Shown piece after piece: positions 23,678 to 32,375 of a stretch of 64,000 nucleotides of DNA. The translations under genes and the position numbers were made by a program. Source of the stretch: Bog-159 sp963738375 (GTDB lineage Bacteria; Acidobacteriota; Terriglobia; Bryobacterales; Bryobacteraceae). The notes under the pieces are model-generated. The model saw only the letters and a list, made by a program, of their open reading frames with translations, was not told where the DNA came from and made no database searches. Every line of letters begins with the position of its first letter. Positions within the stretch are counted from its first letter, which is position 1. The stretch is taken from the NCBI GenBank assembly GCA_963738375.1, contig CAVTWL010000005.1, positions 682,001-746,000 of the forward strand, written 5' to 3'.

Positions 23678-24930
23678 ATCTCATCCCCGTGTCCGTCGCA
23701 AAAGCAATATTTCTAAGAAGCCTGGAGTCGCTGCGAGGCGGCACGCTCGAATTGATCACCGATGGACGCACCTTGCGCTTCGGCGAACCTTGCGGTGAAT
23801 TGCACGCCACCGTCGCCGTCGACAACGAGCGCTTCTTCCAGCGCGCTGTATCCGGCGGCGATATTGGCCTCGGGGAAGCCTGGATGGATGGAGACTGGTC
23901 GTCGCCCGACCTGGTAGCGGTGGTTCGGCTGGCCGTGAGAAATCTGGCTCGCGACGAAAGTCACAAGCTGCTGAGTGCCGTGAGAGGGGGCTTCGACATT
24001 CTGCGCCACCGCCTGCGCAAAAACTCCGTAACCGGCAGCCGCCGCAACATCCGCGCGCATTACGACCTGAGTAACGATTTCTTCCAACTGTTCCTCGATC
24101 GCGGCATGTCGTACTCCTGCGCTTTCTACGAGCACGGCGGCGATTCTCTCGAAGCCGCGCAATTCCAGAAACTGGACCGTATCTGCCGCCAACTGCGGCT
24201 GGGCCCGGAAGACCATGTGCTCGAAATCGGCACAGGCTGGGGCGCGTTTGCCGAACACGCTGCGCGTCATTACGGCTGCCGCGTAACCACTACCACCATC
24301 AGCGCCGAACAGTACCAATACGCCTGGGATCGTTTCGCCTGTATTCCCGAAAGCGATTGCATCGAACTCTTGCAGCAGGACTACCGCAATCTGCGCGGAC
24401 AGTTCGACAAAATTGTGAGCATTGAAATGTTCGAGGCGGTGGGTCTGCGATACTACGACGATTTTTTCCGCGCCTGCGACCGGCTCCTGCGTCCGGATGG
24501 TTGTATGTTCCTGCAAACCATCACCATGAACGACCAAACGTTCCCTTCCTACCAGCGGCGCAGCGACTGGATTCAGAAATATATTTTTCCGGGCTCGGAA
24601 CTGGCTTCCGTGGTGGAGGCAATGCGCTCGCTGGCGCGCGTGACGTCGTTGTCGCTGCACCACGCCGAAGACATCGGCCGCCACTATGCGCGCACGCTGG
24701 CGGACTGGCGCGCGCGTTTCAACGGCCGTTTACCGGAAGCGCGCGCGCTGGGTTTCGACGAGCGCTTCATCCGCATGTGGGATTACTACCTGGGATATTG
24801 CGAGGGCGCCTTTCTGGAGCGCCATATCGGGGACTGCCAGTTTTTCCTGACCAAGAAATCGTGGCGCGAACGAGCATCTTCCGTTTCCGCTGCCGGCGAA
24901 AGGGCGGCCCAAGGAATCAGCAGCGAATAG
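23674..24930 (+). CDS. CFA-synthase-family SAM methyltransferase
   Basis: The 418-residue protein has the full two-part CFA layout: an N-terminal lipid-binding domain (GEPCGELHATVAVDNERFF, GDIGLGEAWMDGDWSSPDL) and a methyltransferase domain with YDLSNDFFQLFLDRGMSYS, LEIGTGWGAFAEHAARHYG and VSIEMFEAVGLRYYDDFF. Active cyclopropane synthases carry a bicarbonate site whose histidine lies in an LLHTIG-type strand; here this reads FLQTITM, with Gln at residue 281 (24514-24516), and EMFEHVG reads EMFEAVG. These changes suggest methyl or methylene transfer rather than ring closure. AGGAGAAA precedes the GTG. It converges with, and overlaps by 14 bases, the AlkD gene. Confidence 0.88.
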   Translation: MNLIPVSVAKAIFLRSLESLRGGTLELITDGRTLRFGEPCGELHATVAVDNERFFQRAVSGGDIGLGEAWMDGDWSSPDLVAVVRLAVRNLARDESHKLLSAVRGGFDILRHRLRKNSVTGSRRNIRAHYDLSNDFFQLFLDRGMSYSCAFYEHGGDSLEAAQFQKLDRICRQLRLGPEDHVLEIGTGWGAFAEHAARHYGCRVTTTTISAEQYQYAWDRFACIPESDCIELLQQDYRNLRGQFDKIVSIEMFEAVGLRYYDDFFRACDRLLRPDGCMFLQTITMNDQTFPSYQRRSDWIQKYIFPGSELASVVEAMRSLARVTSLSLHHAEDIGRHYARTLADWRARFNGRLPEARALGFDERFIRMWDYYLGYCEGAFLERHIGDCQFFLTKKSWRERASSVSAAGERAAQGISSE

Positions 24931-25633
24931 TCTTGCGCTTCCTGCCGATCTTGCCGGCCGCCTCGGCCTTTTCGATTTCAGCCACCGCGGGCGGTACCTT
25001 GCACGCCGTATCGCCCATGTCCACGGAGACCGCGCCCATTTCCCGGGCCGCACGCAGCGCTTTTCCGGATAGGGGCTTCACGTAAATTCCCACGGCGACG
25101 ACAAAGCGGTTCATGCTGTAGCGGACGCGATTTTGCGCACCGCCAATGTCTTTTGCGATCCGCTTCAAGAGGCTCTCGATTTCCGGCAGATCCAGTTCCG
25201 CATCTTCCACGGTGGCGACGATGCCGGCATAAGTACACCATCCGCACGATGCCGTCTGCTCGTCCTTCTCTCTGGTCCACTGGACTGCCAGTTCCCGCCC
25301 GTGCGCGCTTTCCACTGCCACAAACGGTACCGTGTATTCCGCAATCATGCCCATGCCCGATGAACCCGCGGCCCATTGGTTTAACTGCGTCCTGGTCATC
25401 CGCGACCCATCGGCCACCAGGCCGGCGAGATACATCGCTTCCATCATGCCCGTGCCGTAAAGCTCGCAAGCCAGTTGCTGTTCGCCCTTGATAGCCTTGG
25501 CAATCACTTTAAGGTCGGCGACGGAAACCCCGAAAACGCGATTCGCGGGCATCCCGTGGCGAGCGTATGTCTTGCGCGCCTTCTCCGTGCCCTTCTTCTT
25601 CAGGTCGGCGGTGATGGTAGCGACGGTCGGCAT
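24917..25633 (-). CDS. AlkD-like DNA glycosylase (HEAT-like repeat)
   Basis: The 238-residue all-helical protein matches the DNA alkylation repair (AlkD/AlkC) family. It has the start MPTVATITADLKKKGTEKAR, the FGVSVADLKVIAKAIKGEQQ region and the segment ASCGWCTYAGIVATVEDAEL. AlkD enzymes excise bulky or cationic alkylated purines without base flipping. The C-terminus is basic (KIGRKRKTIRC). It converges on the CFA-like gene and has no obvious operon partner. Confidence 0.85.
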   Translation of the reverse strand: MPTVATITADLKKKGTEKARKTYARHGMPANRVFGVSVADLKVIAKAIKGEQQLACELYGTGMMEAMYLAGLVADGSRMTRTQLNQWAAGSSGMGMIAEYTVPFVAVESAHGRELAVQWTREKDEQTASCGWCTYAGIVATVEDAELDLPEIESLLKRIAKDIGGAQNRVRYSMNRFVVAVGIYVKPLSGKALRAAREMGAVSVDMGDTACKVPPAVAEIEKAEAAGKIGRKRKTIRC

Positions 25634-25643
25634 AATTTTGATT

Positions 25644-27110
25644 TTAACGGCTAAATTTCAAAACCCAAGCCGGCTGCGCCAGCAAATCTTCCGGCAACTC
25701 CGGCAGGTCAACAGTCACCGATCCACCCGTCGCCTGGAATCGCAGCGGCGCAGCGCCGCCCAACAACATTACCGTCTTCGGCTTCGCACCCTCATAAGCT
25801 TTCAAAGTGAAGTGGTGGCCTGGCCAGCGCGGCAGGATGGCATATAAGTCGTCTCCCTTGGAAGTGAAAAACGCTTCGATGGAAGCTAGCCCGGCTTCTG
25901 GCTTGCCGGATAGTTTCGCCACATCGTAATCGGTATTGAATTCCGCGTTGTAGTTCGTCTTTGGCACTTCCCCGGCGGTCCACTGGCGTGTGGTTTTGCA
26001 CGCCTTCGTGCCGTAGATGGCTTCGCCGTTCACTTTCAGCCACGAGCCCATTTGCAACAGCCGCTCTTCCATGATCACTGGAATCGTTCCATCGGACGCC
26101 GGCCCGATATCCAGCAGGAGATTGCCGCCGCGGCTGACGGTGTCGGTCAACAAGATCACCAGCTCGCGCCCGGTGTGATAGTGCTCCACGCGTTCCGCGC
26201 GATTGTAGCCGTAAGAAAAGCCCATGCCGCGGCTTTCTTCCCAGGGATGATCCAGGCCGCTCATGCCCGGCGTGTATTCCGTGGTCCAGTAGCCGCCGTG
26301 CTTGTGCTTGGTCTCTTTGCCCCAGCGATCGTTGATCACCACGGAGTCTTTCACCGGCGATTCATTGAACAACCATGCCAGCAATTCCGGACTGCGCCAT
26401 TCGCTGGACGGCAGATCCCATTCGCCGTCGCTGAATATGATCGAAGGCTGGTAGCGCGTGACCACATCCTTAAACTGCGGCATCATGTGCTCCGCCACAT
26501 ATCGCGGTTTATCGGAAAGATACAGCGGGTTGTACCACTCGTAAAGCGAATAGTAGATGCCCATGCGCAGCCCCTTCGCGCGCACGGCGGTAGTCAGGTC
26601 GCCCAACAGGTCGCGATGCGGCCCGGCCTCGACGGCGTTCCAGGGCCGTCCCCACGTGCGCGATGCCTCCTGGCTGGGCCACAACGCGAAACCCTCGTGG
26701 TGTTTGGATGTCAGCACCACATACTTGGCGCCGGACTTCGTGAAAACATCCGCCCAATGGTCCGGCTCAAACAACTGCGCGTGGAACTGCGGCGCGAAAT
26801 TGGCGTAATCGTAAGCCGCGCCGAATAGCCGCTTGTGATAATCCCAGGAACCCGCATCCACTGGATTCGCGCCGGCCTTCTTGCCTTCGGTGATGGCATG
26901 CCAATACCACTCCGCGTAAGCCAGCTTGCCGGGCAGCACCGGCGCATAAGCAGGCACGGAATAAACACCCCAGTGGATGAAGATGCCGAACTTGGCTTCG
27001 CCAAACCACGACGGCGTCGCGCGCCGGTCCAGTGACTCCCAGTTGGGCTGGTAAGGCTGCGCCAAAGCAAAAGCCGTGCACAACGAAAACGACAGAATGG
27101 TTTTGAACAT
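25644..27110 (-). CDS. secreted alpha-L-fucosidase, GH29
   Basis: The 488-residue protein starts with a short signal peptide (MFKTILSFSLCTAFALAQ). The GH29 catalytic barrel follows: the FGIFIHWGVYSVPAYAP strand near residue 40, YVVLTSKHHEGFALWPS, GIYYSLYEWYNP, and the nucleophile aspartate in IIFSDGEWDLP. The C-terminal about 100 residues look like a beta-sandwich. It should release terminal fucose from glycans outside the cytoplasm. The gene is followed closely by the RNase III gene on the same strand but need not be its operon partner. Confidence 0.92.
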   Translation of the reverse strand: MFKTILSFSLCTAFALAQPYQPNWESLDRRATPSWFGEAKFGIFIHWGVYSVPAYAPVLPGKLAYAEWYWHAITEGKKAGANPVDAGSWDYHKRLFGAAYDYANFAPQFHAQLFEPDHWADVFTKSGAKYVVLTSKHHEGFALWPSQEASRTWGRPWNAVEAGPHRDLLGDLTTAVRAKGLRMGIYYSLYEWYNPLYLSDKPRYVAEHMMPQFKDVVTRYQPSIIFSDGEWDLPSSEWRSPELLAWLFNESPVKDSVVINDRWGKETKHKHGGYWTTEYTPGMSGLDHPWEESRGMGFSYGYNRAERVEHYHTGRELVILLTDTVSRGGNLLLDIGPASDGTIPVIMEERLLQMGSWLKVNGEAIYGTKACKTTRQWTAGEVPKTNYNAEFNTDYDVAKLSGKPEAGLASIEAFFTSKGDDLYAILPRWPGHHFTLKAYEGAKPKTVMLLGGAAPLRFQATGGSVTVDLPELPEDLLAQPAWVLKFSR

Positions 27111-27125
27111 AGATTGGATCGCCGA

Positions 27126-27866
27126 TCAGCCCGGGGAGGGGGCATCCGCTTGCAGCCGTTCGTACACATCGCGCGCAGCTTTCTGGGCGGCGCCCTTCTT
27201 GGTGTTGCCCTCCGCCTGGCCTACCCATTCGCGGCCCACGCGCGCTTCCACGGTGAAGGTCTTGGAGTGTTCGGGCCCGCGCTCACGCACGATCACGTAG
27301 CGCGGTGGCGGCAGCCGGCGCGCCTGGGCAAACTCCTGCAGTGCGCTCTTGTAGTCGGTCAGATTCTTGGGCACCTGCTCGCCGGTGAGCGCAAATTCCG
27401 AAAGGCCCGGCGCCACCACGAAGCTCTGGATAAACTGTCGCGCCGCCTCAATGCCCCCATCCAGATAAAGAGCCGCGATGAGGGCCTCCAGCGCGTCCAC
27501 CAGCAACGTTTTTTTGGTGCGGCCGCCGCTCATCTCCTCGCCGCGGCCCAGTTCCAGATACTCGCCCAGGTTCAGCCGCTGCGCCGCTTCGTGCAGCCAC
27601 ACCGCGCTCACCAGATGCGCTTTCCACTTGGATAGGCGCCCTTCCGCCGCTTCCGGATGACGCTGCAGCAGATCCTCGCTGATGAGAAACCCTAAAACAG
27701 AATCGCCCAGGAACTCGAGTTGCTCGTTGTCGCGCGATGCCGGGTGCCCGTCGATGAGCGACTGTTCGTGTACATGCGAGCTATGCGTCAGCGCGCGTAG
27801 CAGGATCTCGCGGTTGGCGAACCGATGGCCGGCAGCAGCCTCTAGAGAGTCCAGATCCGCGCGCAT
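27126..27866 (-). CDS. rnc: ribonuclease III
   Basis: The 246-residue enzyme cleaves double-stranded RNA. The RNase III domain carries the signature NEQLEFLGDSVLGFLISEDL with catalytic Glu and Asp, and DALEALIAALYLDGG with the second acidic cluster. The C-terminal double-stranded RNA-binding domain runs from DYKSALQEFAQARRLPPPRY to KKGAAQKAARDVYERL. The start ATG at 27866 aligns with the usual N-terminus. It lies 8 bases after the TPR gene, so the two are probably co-transcribed. Confidence 0.95.
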   Translation of the reverse strand: MRADLDSLEAAAGHRFANREILLRALTHSSHVHEQSLIDGHPASRDNEQLEFLGDSVLGFLISEDLLQRHPEAAEGRLSKWKAHLVSAVWLHEAAQRLNLGEYLELGRGEEMSGGRTKKTLLVDALEALIAALYLDGGIEAARQFIQSFVVAPGLSEFALTGEQVPKNLTDYKSALQEFAQARRLPPPRYVIVRERGPEHSKTFTVEARVGREWVGQAEGNTKKGAAQKAARDVYERLQADAPSPG

Positions 27867-27874
27867 GGGAAAGT

Positions 27875-28696
27875 TTACGGCTTCTGCGGGGGAGTTGACG
27901 GCGCCGCGGGCGCCGTTGCCGGAGGCGCGACAGGCGCAGCCGTGCCAGCCGGGTTCTTCTTGCCGATCGCACGTACCCGCTCGGCCTGCGCCACCTGACG
28001 AATCTGTATATTCACATCCGGCGTAGCCATCACTTTGTCGAACTGCGCAATCGCCAAATCGTACTTCCCTTCTTCGCTGTATGCCTTGCCCAGCCGCACG
28101 ATGGTGGCCGCGTCCGGTTTGTCCGTACCCTCGATGGCGGTCTTGAATTCGCTTTCCGCCTCGGCGTACTTCTTCGCAACCAGATCGCCCGCGCCCATGG
28201 ATGCATGTGCCTGCGCGGCGAAATCCTTCTTCGCCTCGGCCCATTGTTCGTCGGTCAGGTTGGCATTTGGCTTGGGGGCGTCCTTGATCAGTTCCAATGC
28301 GTTCTTGGCATACTTATTTACCTTGGCGAGTTTCTCTTCGCGGTCCAGGTCGAATTCCTTGGTGTGCTGCGCGATGGTCCCCGCCAGCAGCAGCATGGCT
28401 TGAAAATTCTTAGGATCGGCTTCCAGCGTCCGCTCGCCGAATACCACGGTGTTGTCGTAATCGTGCTTCTGGTCGTAGGAGGCTGCTTCGAAGTAAAGTG
28501 CGACGCCTTTAAACTCCGTGTCCTTGAATTTGGTCAGCACATTCTCGGCGGCAGCGATGCGCGCATCGGCCGTTGCCGCGCCGAACATAGCTTTCAGCGC
28601 TTCCAGTTCATCCTGCGACTTGGGCTTGGGTTGCGCGAACAACGCCGGCAACACCGCCACCAGCACTACGGCGCCGCGCAATACGTTTCGTTTCAT
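27875..28696 (-). CDS. secreted TPR-repeat protein
   Basis: The 273-residue protein has a signal peptide (MKRNVLRGAVVLVAVLPALFAQ) and helical repeats that fit TPR units: AEFKGVALYFEAASYDQ-like, NFQAMLLLAGTIAQHTKEF, AHASMGAGDLVAKKYAEAES and IVRLGKAYSEEGKYDLAIAQ. The C-terminus is an Ala/Pro-rich low-complexity tail. It probably acts as a scaffold in the periplasm. AGAGGAG lies about ten bases before the ATG. Partners are unknown; the second TPR gene just upstream (15 bases) suggests that the two work together. Confidence 0.85.
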   Translation of the reverse strand: MKRNVLRGAVVLVAVLPALFAQPKPKSQDELEALKAMFGAATADARIAAAENVLTKFKDTEFKGVALYFEAASYDQKHDYDNTVVFGERTLEADPKNFQAMLLLAGTIAQHTKEFDLDREEKLAKVNKYAKNALELIKDAPKPNANLTDEQWAEAKKDFAAQAHASMGAGDLVAKKYAEAESEFKTAIEGTDKPDAATIVRLGKAYSEEGKYDLAIAQFDKVMATPDVNIQIRQVAQAERVRAIGKKNPAGTAAPVAPPATAPAAPSTPPQKP

Positions 28697-28710
28697 TTAA
28701 GAATGCTCCT

Positions 28711-30147
28711 CTAATTTGGCTTCTTCTCAAAACTTTTCTGGACTCCCTGCTCGGCCGCATCGTGCGCCCCGGGCGACGCGCCGGTTACCGCCAGGGCTTC
28801 CTTGTAGCGCCGCACCGCCCCGTCGCGATCGCCCGCGGCGTCGGCGAGCCGCGCCAGGTACACCAGGGTCCAGGCCTTCACTTGCGCCTCCGGCTGCGAT
28901 TGCAGCGTCCGTTCGAACAGGCGTTCCGCCATCTCGGGATTCTTTTCGAGCGCCGCGATGCGCGCTAGCCCGTAATAGGCTTGCGCGTGTAGCGGCTTGT
29001 CCGTGCTCTCCTCCAGCGCCTTCAGAAACAACTGGCGCGCGCCTTCCAGATCGCGGTCTTTGTAAAACTGTTCCGCTTGCGCGAGCGTCTTATGCGGACC
29101 CTTGGGCTCCTCGGGCTGCGACTTCTCCACCACCTTCACCGTGCGCGCCGGCGACTTGGAAACAAATTCGATTCCCGATAGCCGCGTATCCTCGCGTCTC
29201 AAGTCCATCGACGCGATCATCTGCGGATAGTAATACCGCATGGCCTGTTCCTGCTTCAGATAGGCCGGGATCTGTTCGGCGAAGTAATCGGTGAGAATGT
29301 AGCCTTCCAACTCAGCCTGGTGCGCCTGTTCCGGCTTGTGGTCCAGCCGCGCCTCGATGGCTTTGATCAGCGATTCGTTCACCAACAGCAGATAATCCGA
29401 CTTGAACGATTGGTCGAGGCCTTGGGCGCGCTGCGCGTGGTCGGCCAGACCGCGGGTGCGCATGATGATTTCCTCGTGGCGCGTGGCGTAAGGGTCCAGC
29501 AGATAGTGGAGGTAGGCGTGGCGGATATCGCGCACCCGCATCTCGGGCGAGGGCGTGATCACCACGAAATAATATTGGCCATAGCTGCGCGTCTGTATTT
29601 GGTTGGGAGCGCCCAGTAAGTCGATATAGATCTGAAACCCATGCGCCGAGGTGCCCGACATTTCGTTACGCAGGAATCCGTTTACCTGCAGCACGGCGTC
29701 CGATACCGGTTCGTGATAACGTTCGATGATCTGGTCGAGGGCCGGCTGCGAGCGGTTCCACAATTCCTCAAGATGCGCTTCCTCGTAGAAGCGCGCCAGC
29801 AGGGGAGAAAACTCGCTGAGAGCCGCGGCATCCGGCGGAATATCAACCGCGCGGCCTTTCAGCGAGAACTCGGGAGGCCCGCCCGCCGCCAGCGCGAAAG
29901 AGACGTATTGGCTAAAATCCGCAATGGGATCGCTCTGCCGGTGCAGACGATAAAAATCCTTTAGCGCCGCCAGGCTGGGTATGTCTTTCGCCGCCAATTC
30001 CTTGCGCACAATCTGACGCATGGGGCTGTTGTTCGGCGAGTCAACATCGGTTTCATATCCCGCCGCGTTGATGGCCGCCATGACGGCGAATAATGTAGGG
30101 CTCCCATCCAGTTGGCCCTGTTCGGGAGGCGCGCCTTGGGCGGCCAC
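28711..30147 (-). CDS. secreted TPR-containing protein, possible metallopeptidase-like domain
   Basis: At least 478 residues. The N-terminal about 320 residues contain HAYLHYLLDP preceded by DIRHAYLH, an HxxxH-like pattern seen in gluzincin-type families, though the rest of the zinc motif is not clear. The C-terminal part has TPR repeats (AQAEQFYKDRDLEGARQLFL, AYYGLARIAALEKNPEMAER, LVYLARLADAAGDRDGAVRR). The frame stays open upstream to 30198 and encodes LSRTALAGLILLAVAAQ, which looks like a signal peptide, but this stretch has no ATG, GTG or TTG. The first standard start, GTG at 30147, would drop it. An ATT or CTG start near 30186-30189 is possible. Confidence 0.78.
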   Translation of the reverse strand: MAAQGAPPEQGQLDGSPTLFAVMAAINAAGYETDVDSPNNSPMRQIVRKELAAKDIPSLAALKDFYRLHRQSDPIADFSQYVSFALAAGGPPEFSLKGRAVDIPPDAAALSEFSPLLARFYEEAHLEELWNRSQPALDQIIERYHEPVSDAVLQVNGFLRNEMSGTSAHGFQIYIDLLGAPNQIQTRSYGQYYFVVITPSPEMRVRDIRHAYLHYLLDPYATRHEEIIMRTRGLADHAQRAQGLDQSFKSDYLLLVNESLIKAIEARLDHKPEQAHQAELEGYILTDYFAEQIPAYLKQEQAMRYYYPQMIASMDLRREDTRLSGIEFVSKSPARTVKVVEKSQPEEPKGPHKTLAQAEQFYKDRDLEGARQLFLKALEESTDKPLHAQAYYGLARIAALEKNPEMAERLFERTLQSQPEAQVKAWTLVYLARLADAAGDRDGAVRRYKEALAVTGASPGAHDAAEQGVQKSFEKKPN

Positions 30148-30230
30148 GGCCAGCAGGATAAGGCCGGCTAAAGCAGTTCGGCTCAGAATAAGACCAGTTT
30201 AGCTTATGGCAGGCCCGCGCGCCGCTGCCT

Positions 30231-31271
30231 TTACATGGTCAGAGTGACTTTGGTGATGGTGCGCGGCTTGTCCGGATCCAGCCCCTTTTCCGCGGCCAGT
30301 GTCGCGGCAAAGAACTGCGCCGGAATGATATAAGGAATCGGCGTGTACAACTCCGGCAGCTTGTGCGGCAGCCGGATCACGCGCGTGGCGCGCGCGGCCA
30401 CTTCCGTATTGTTTGCGTCGGTGATCACCACGGTCTCCGCTTTCAGCCCTTGGAGTTTGTCGAGTGTTTCCGACATGGAAGCCCACGTCGGTCCGGAAGG
30501 CGCGAAAGCGAACACCGGAAAGTCGGGATCCACCATGGCGATCGGCCCGTGCAAGAAGTCCGCCGATGAAAACCGCTCCGCCACCACGTAGCAGGTCTCC
30601 ATCATCTTCAGCGCGAATTCGAAAGCCGTGGCGTAGTTGAGTCCGCGTCCCACCACCACCGCATGATCCATGTACCGGTACCGCCCGCACAACTCGGCGA
30701 TAGCCGGCTCCATCTCCACCGCCATTTGCGCGCGCTCAGGCACGCGCTGCAGATCGTCGAGGCGGATCTTCCCCCCCAGAGCGTATGCCAGCAGGTAAAG
30801 CATCAGCACCTGGCCCGTATACGTTTTGGTCGCAGCGACGCTCTTCTCCTTGCCCGCGCGCACGAGGAAAGTATGCTCGGCCAGTTTCGCCAGCGTGCTC
30901 GACGGCTCGTTGGTGATCCCGATGGTGAAAGCGCCTTGCTCGCGCGCTTTGGCCAGCACCTGGTTCGTATCGGTTGACTCGCCGGATTGCGAAATTGCCA
31001 CCACCAGCGCCTCGCGATAGTCGATGCGGGCATTGTAGAGCGTGTGAATCGCGGGCGCCGCCAGCGACACCGGAATGCCAGTCGTAATCTCCAGCAAATA
31101 CCGGCCGAACTGCGCCGCGTTATCGGACGTGCCGCGCGCCGCCAGCACGATCAGGCGCGGCCGCCGCTTCGCCAGCCGCTGCTTGAAGCGTTCGATGCGG
31201 CGGATTTCGGAAGCCAGCGTGCGGTCTAGAGCTTCAGGCTGCTGGCGGATCTCTTCGAGCATTCGGGACAT
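30231..31271 (-). CDS. SIS-domain protein, glucosamine-6-phosphate deaminase/isomerase type
   Basis: The 346-residue protein has two SIS domains, like the isomerase half of GlmS without the glutaminase domain. Motifs are MLEEIRQQPEALDRTL at the N-terminus, LAARGTSDNAAQFGRYLLE, the sugar-phosphate loop AISQSGESTDTNQVL, and GRGLNYATAFEFALKMMETC. Stand-alone proteins of this type are often glucosamine-6-phosphate deaminases (NagB-II) or amino-sugar isomerases. It could feed amino sugars into glycolysis. There is no nag transporter in the window. Confidence 0.87.
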   Translation of the reverse strand: MSRMLEEIRQQPEALDRTLASEIRRIERFKQRLAKRRPRLIVLAARGTSDNAAQFGRYLLEITTGIPVSLAAPAIHTLYNARIDYREALVVAISQSGESTDTNQVLAKAREQGAFTIGITNEPSSTLAKLAEHTFLVRAGKEKSVAATKTYTGQVLMLYLLAYALGGKIRLDDLQRVPERAQMAVEMEPAIAELCGRYRYMDHAVVVGRGLNYATAFEFALKMMETCYVVAERFSSADFLHGPIAMVDPDFPVFAFAPSGPTWASMSETLDKLQGLKAETVVITDANNTEVAARATRVIRLPHKLPELYTPIPYIIPAQFFAATLAAEKGLDPDKPRTITKVTLTM

Positions 31272-31306
31272 ATAAGGTGAGTGGCGGGTGCCGTTACCAG
31301 AAGCCG

Positions 31307-31711
31307 CTAAAGGCTTTGCAGCACTTCAAGGGCTTCGCTAAGTTTTTCGCCGCCATGGACGGCTTGCCATCTTGCGGCCTCGTAGAGTTCCCTCATCGCG
31401 CCGGGGTGTATGCCTTCGTCAGCATCGGTGACGGTGGCAATCCGGCCATTCATATCGCGAAGGACCAAAGCGTACTTCTCCAGGGAACCATATAGTCCCG
31501 GCGAATCGTAGTGTCCTTGAGATCCATACAGCTCATCCGGCATGGGGGTCCCGGCGCCGTACGCCACCTTCTCAGAGATCGAAAGCGAGAATCGTCCGCC
31601 GATAGGGGCAATAAAATTCGACTCCTGCGCGGTAGGCTCCCACGGGATTCTCCCCTCTTTGGTCTTCGATACGACATCCTCAAAGAATTTAATGATTTTC
31701 GAGTCGGTCAT
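31307..31711 (-). CDS. unknown soluble protein, second gene of a two-gene module
   Basis: The 134-residue protein has no domain I recognise. It begins MTDSKIIKFFEDVVSKTKEG, followed by RIPWEPTAQESNFIAPIGGR and FSLSISEK, then a predicted mixed region and a C-terminal helix (AMRELYEAARWQAV). The pattern of a charged helix, then a tryptophan and a beta-rich core, recurs in small proteins of unknown function in bacterial accessory regions. Its ATG overlaps the stop of the membrane-anchored partner by 4 bases, so the two are translated together. Confidence 0.7.
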   Translation of the reverse strand: MTDSKIIKFFEDVVSKTKEGRIPWEPTAQESNFIAPIGGRFSLSISEKVAYGAGTPMPDELYGSQGHYDSPGLYGSLEKYALVLRDMNGRIATVTDADEGIHPGAMRELYEAARWQAVHGGEKLSEALEVLQSL

Positions 31712-32171
31712 CGCTCGCCTGCCTCCGCCACCCTGGCTGCCACACCTTGTTCCATGCTGAAAATGTCGCTTACCTCTTGGCCGAACCGTGCTAAGCGGGC
31801 GTTGTCTGCCCTGCTCAGCTTGCTCCCGGGACTGAGAACCTCATGCATCGAGCGCAACTGTCCAAGGGCGCGGAGAAGGTTGTCTTTCGTCTTCTTCGAT
31901 AGCCCGTTCTGCCAGCGCCCGCTCAGATAATTGGCCCGACTCATGAGGTCTCTAACTCGCAGCAGTGCCATCTCGGGTTTTTCAGTCCTCAGATACATTG
32001 CGGTCTCGCCGGCCGCTTTCGCGGCGCCACCCATTGACTCGCTTAACGAATGCCGCAACGCAACGTCCCTGGCTTCCCGTGCGGCCGCCGACGCGTGCTT
32101 CGCAAAGAAAAACGCCAAAACACTGAAACCAGGCCAAGAACCGAGGCCCAATTTCCGATGAGATTGAACAT
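31708..32171 (-). CDS. membrane-anchored helical protein of unknown function
   Basis: Likely start is the ATG at 32171, giving MFNLIGNWASVLGLV, a typical one-helix anchor. A one-base shift near 32130, in a run of T, puts the rest in another frame (FSVLAFFFAKHASAAAREAR onward); restoring one T joins them into a single helix followed by a long charged helical domain. As read, the only intact start is TTG at 32151. The soluble part is rich in helix with LLRALGQLRSMHEVLSPGSK. It is the first of a two-gene unit with the downstream unknown protein. No homologue is recognised. Confidence 0.65.
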
Positions 32172-32375
32172 CTGCTTCTGCAAAGATTATTACACGTTAG
32201 CTCGACCCTGCGATTAGTTCCCGCTTTGATCCCGGGTACCTGTATTGGAACACGGACGAATCGCTTCCCCAAAACGATAAACCATGGGGATGTCCCTCGC
32301 AGGAGCGTGTTACGGGTGAGATCCGTTGTCGGCGGCTTGAAGGCGAAATGCCGGCCAGGGCGCGTTCAGATGGAT

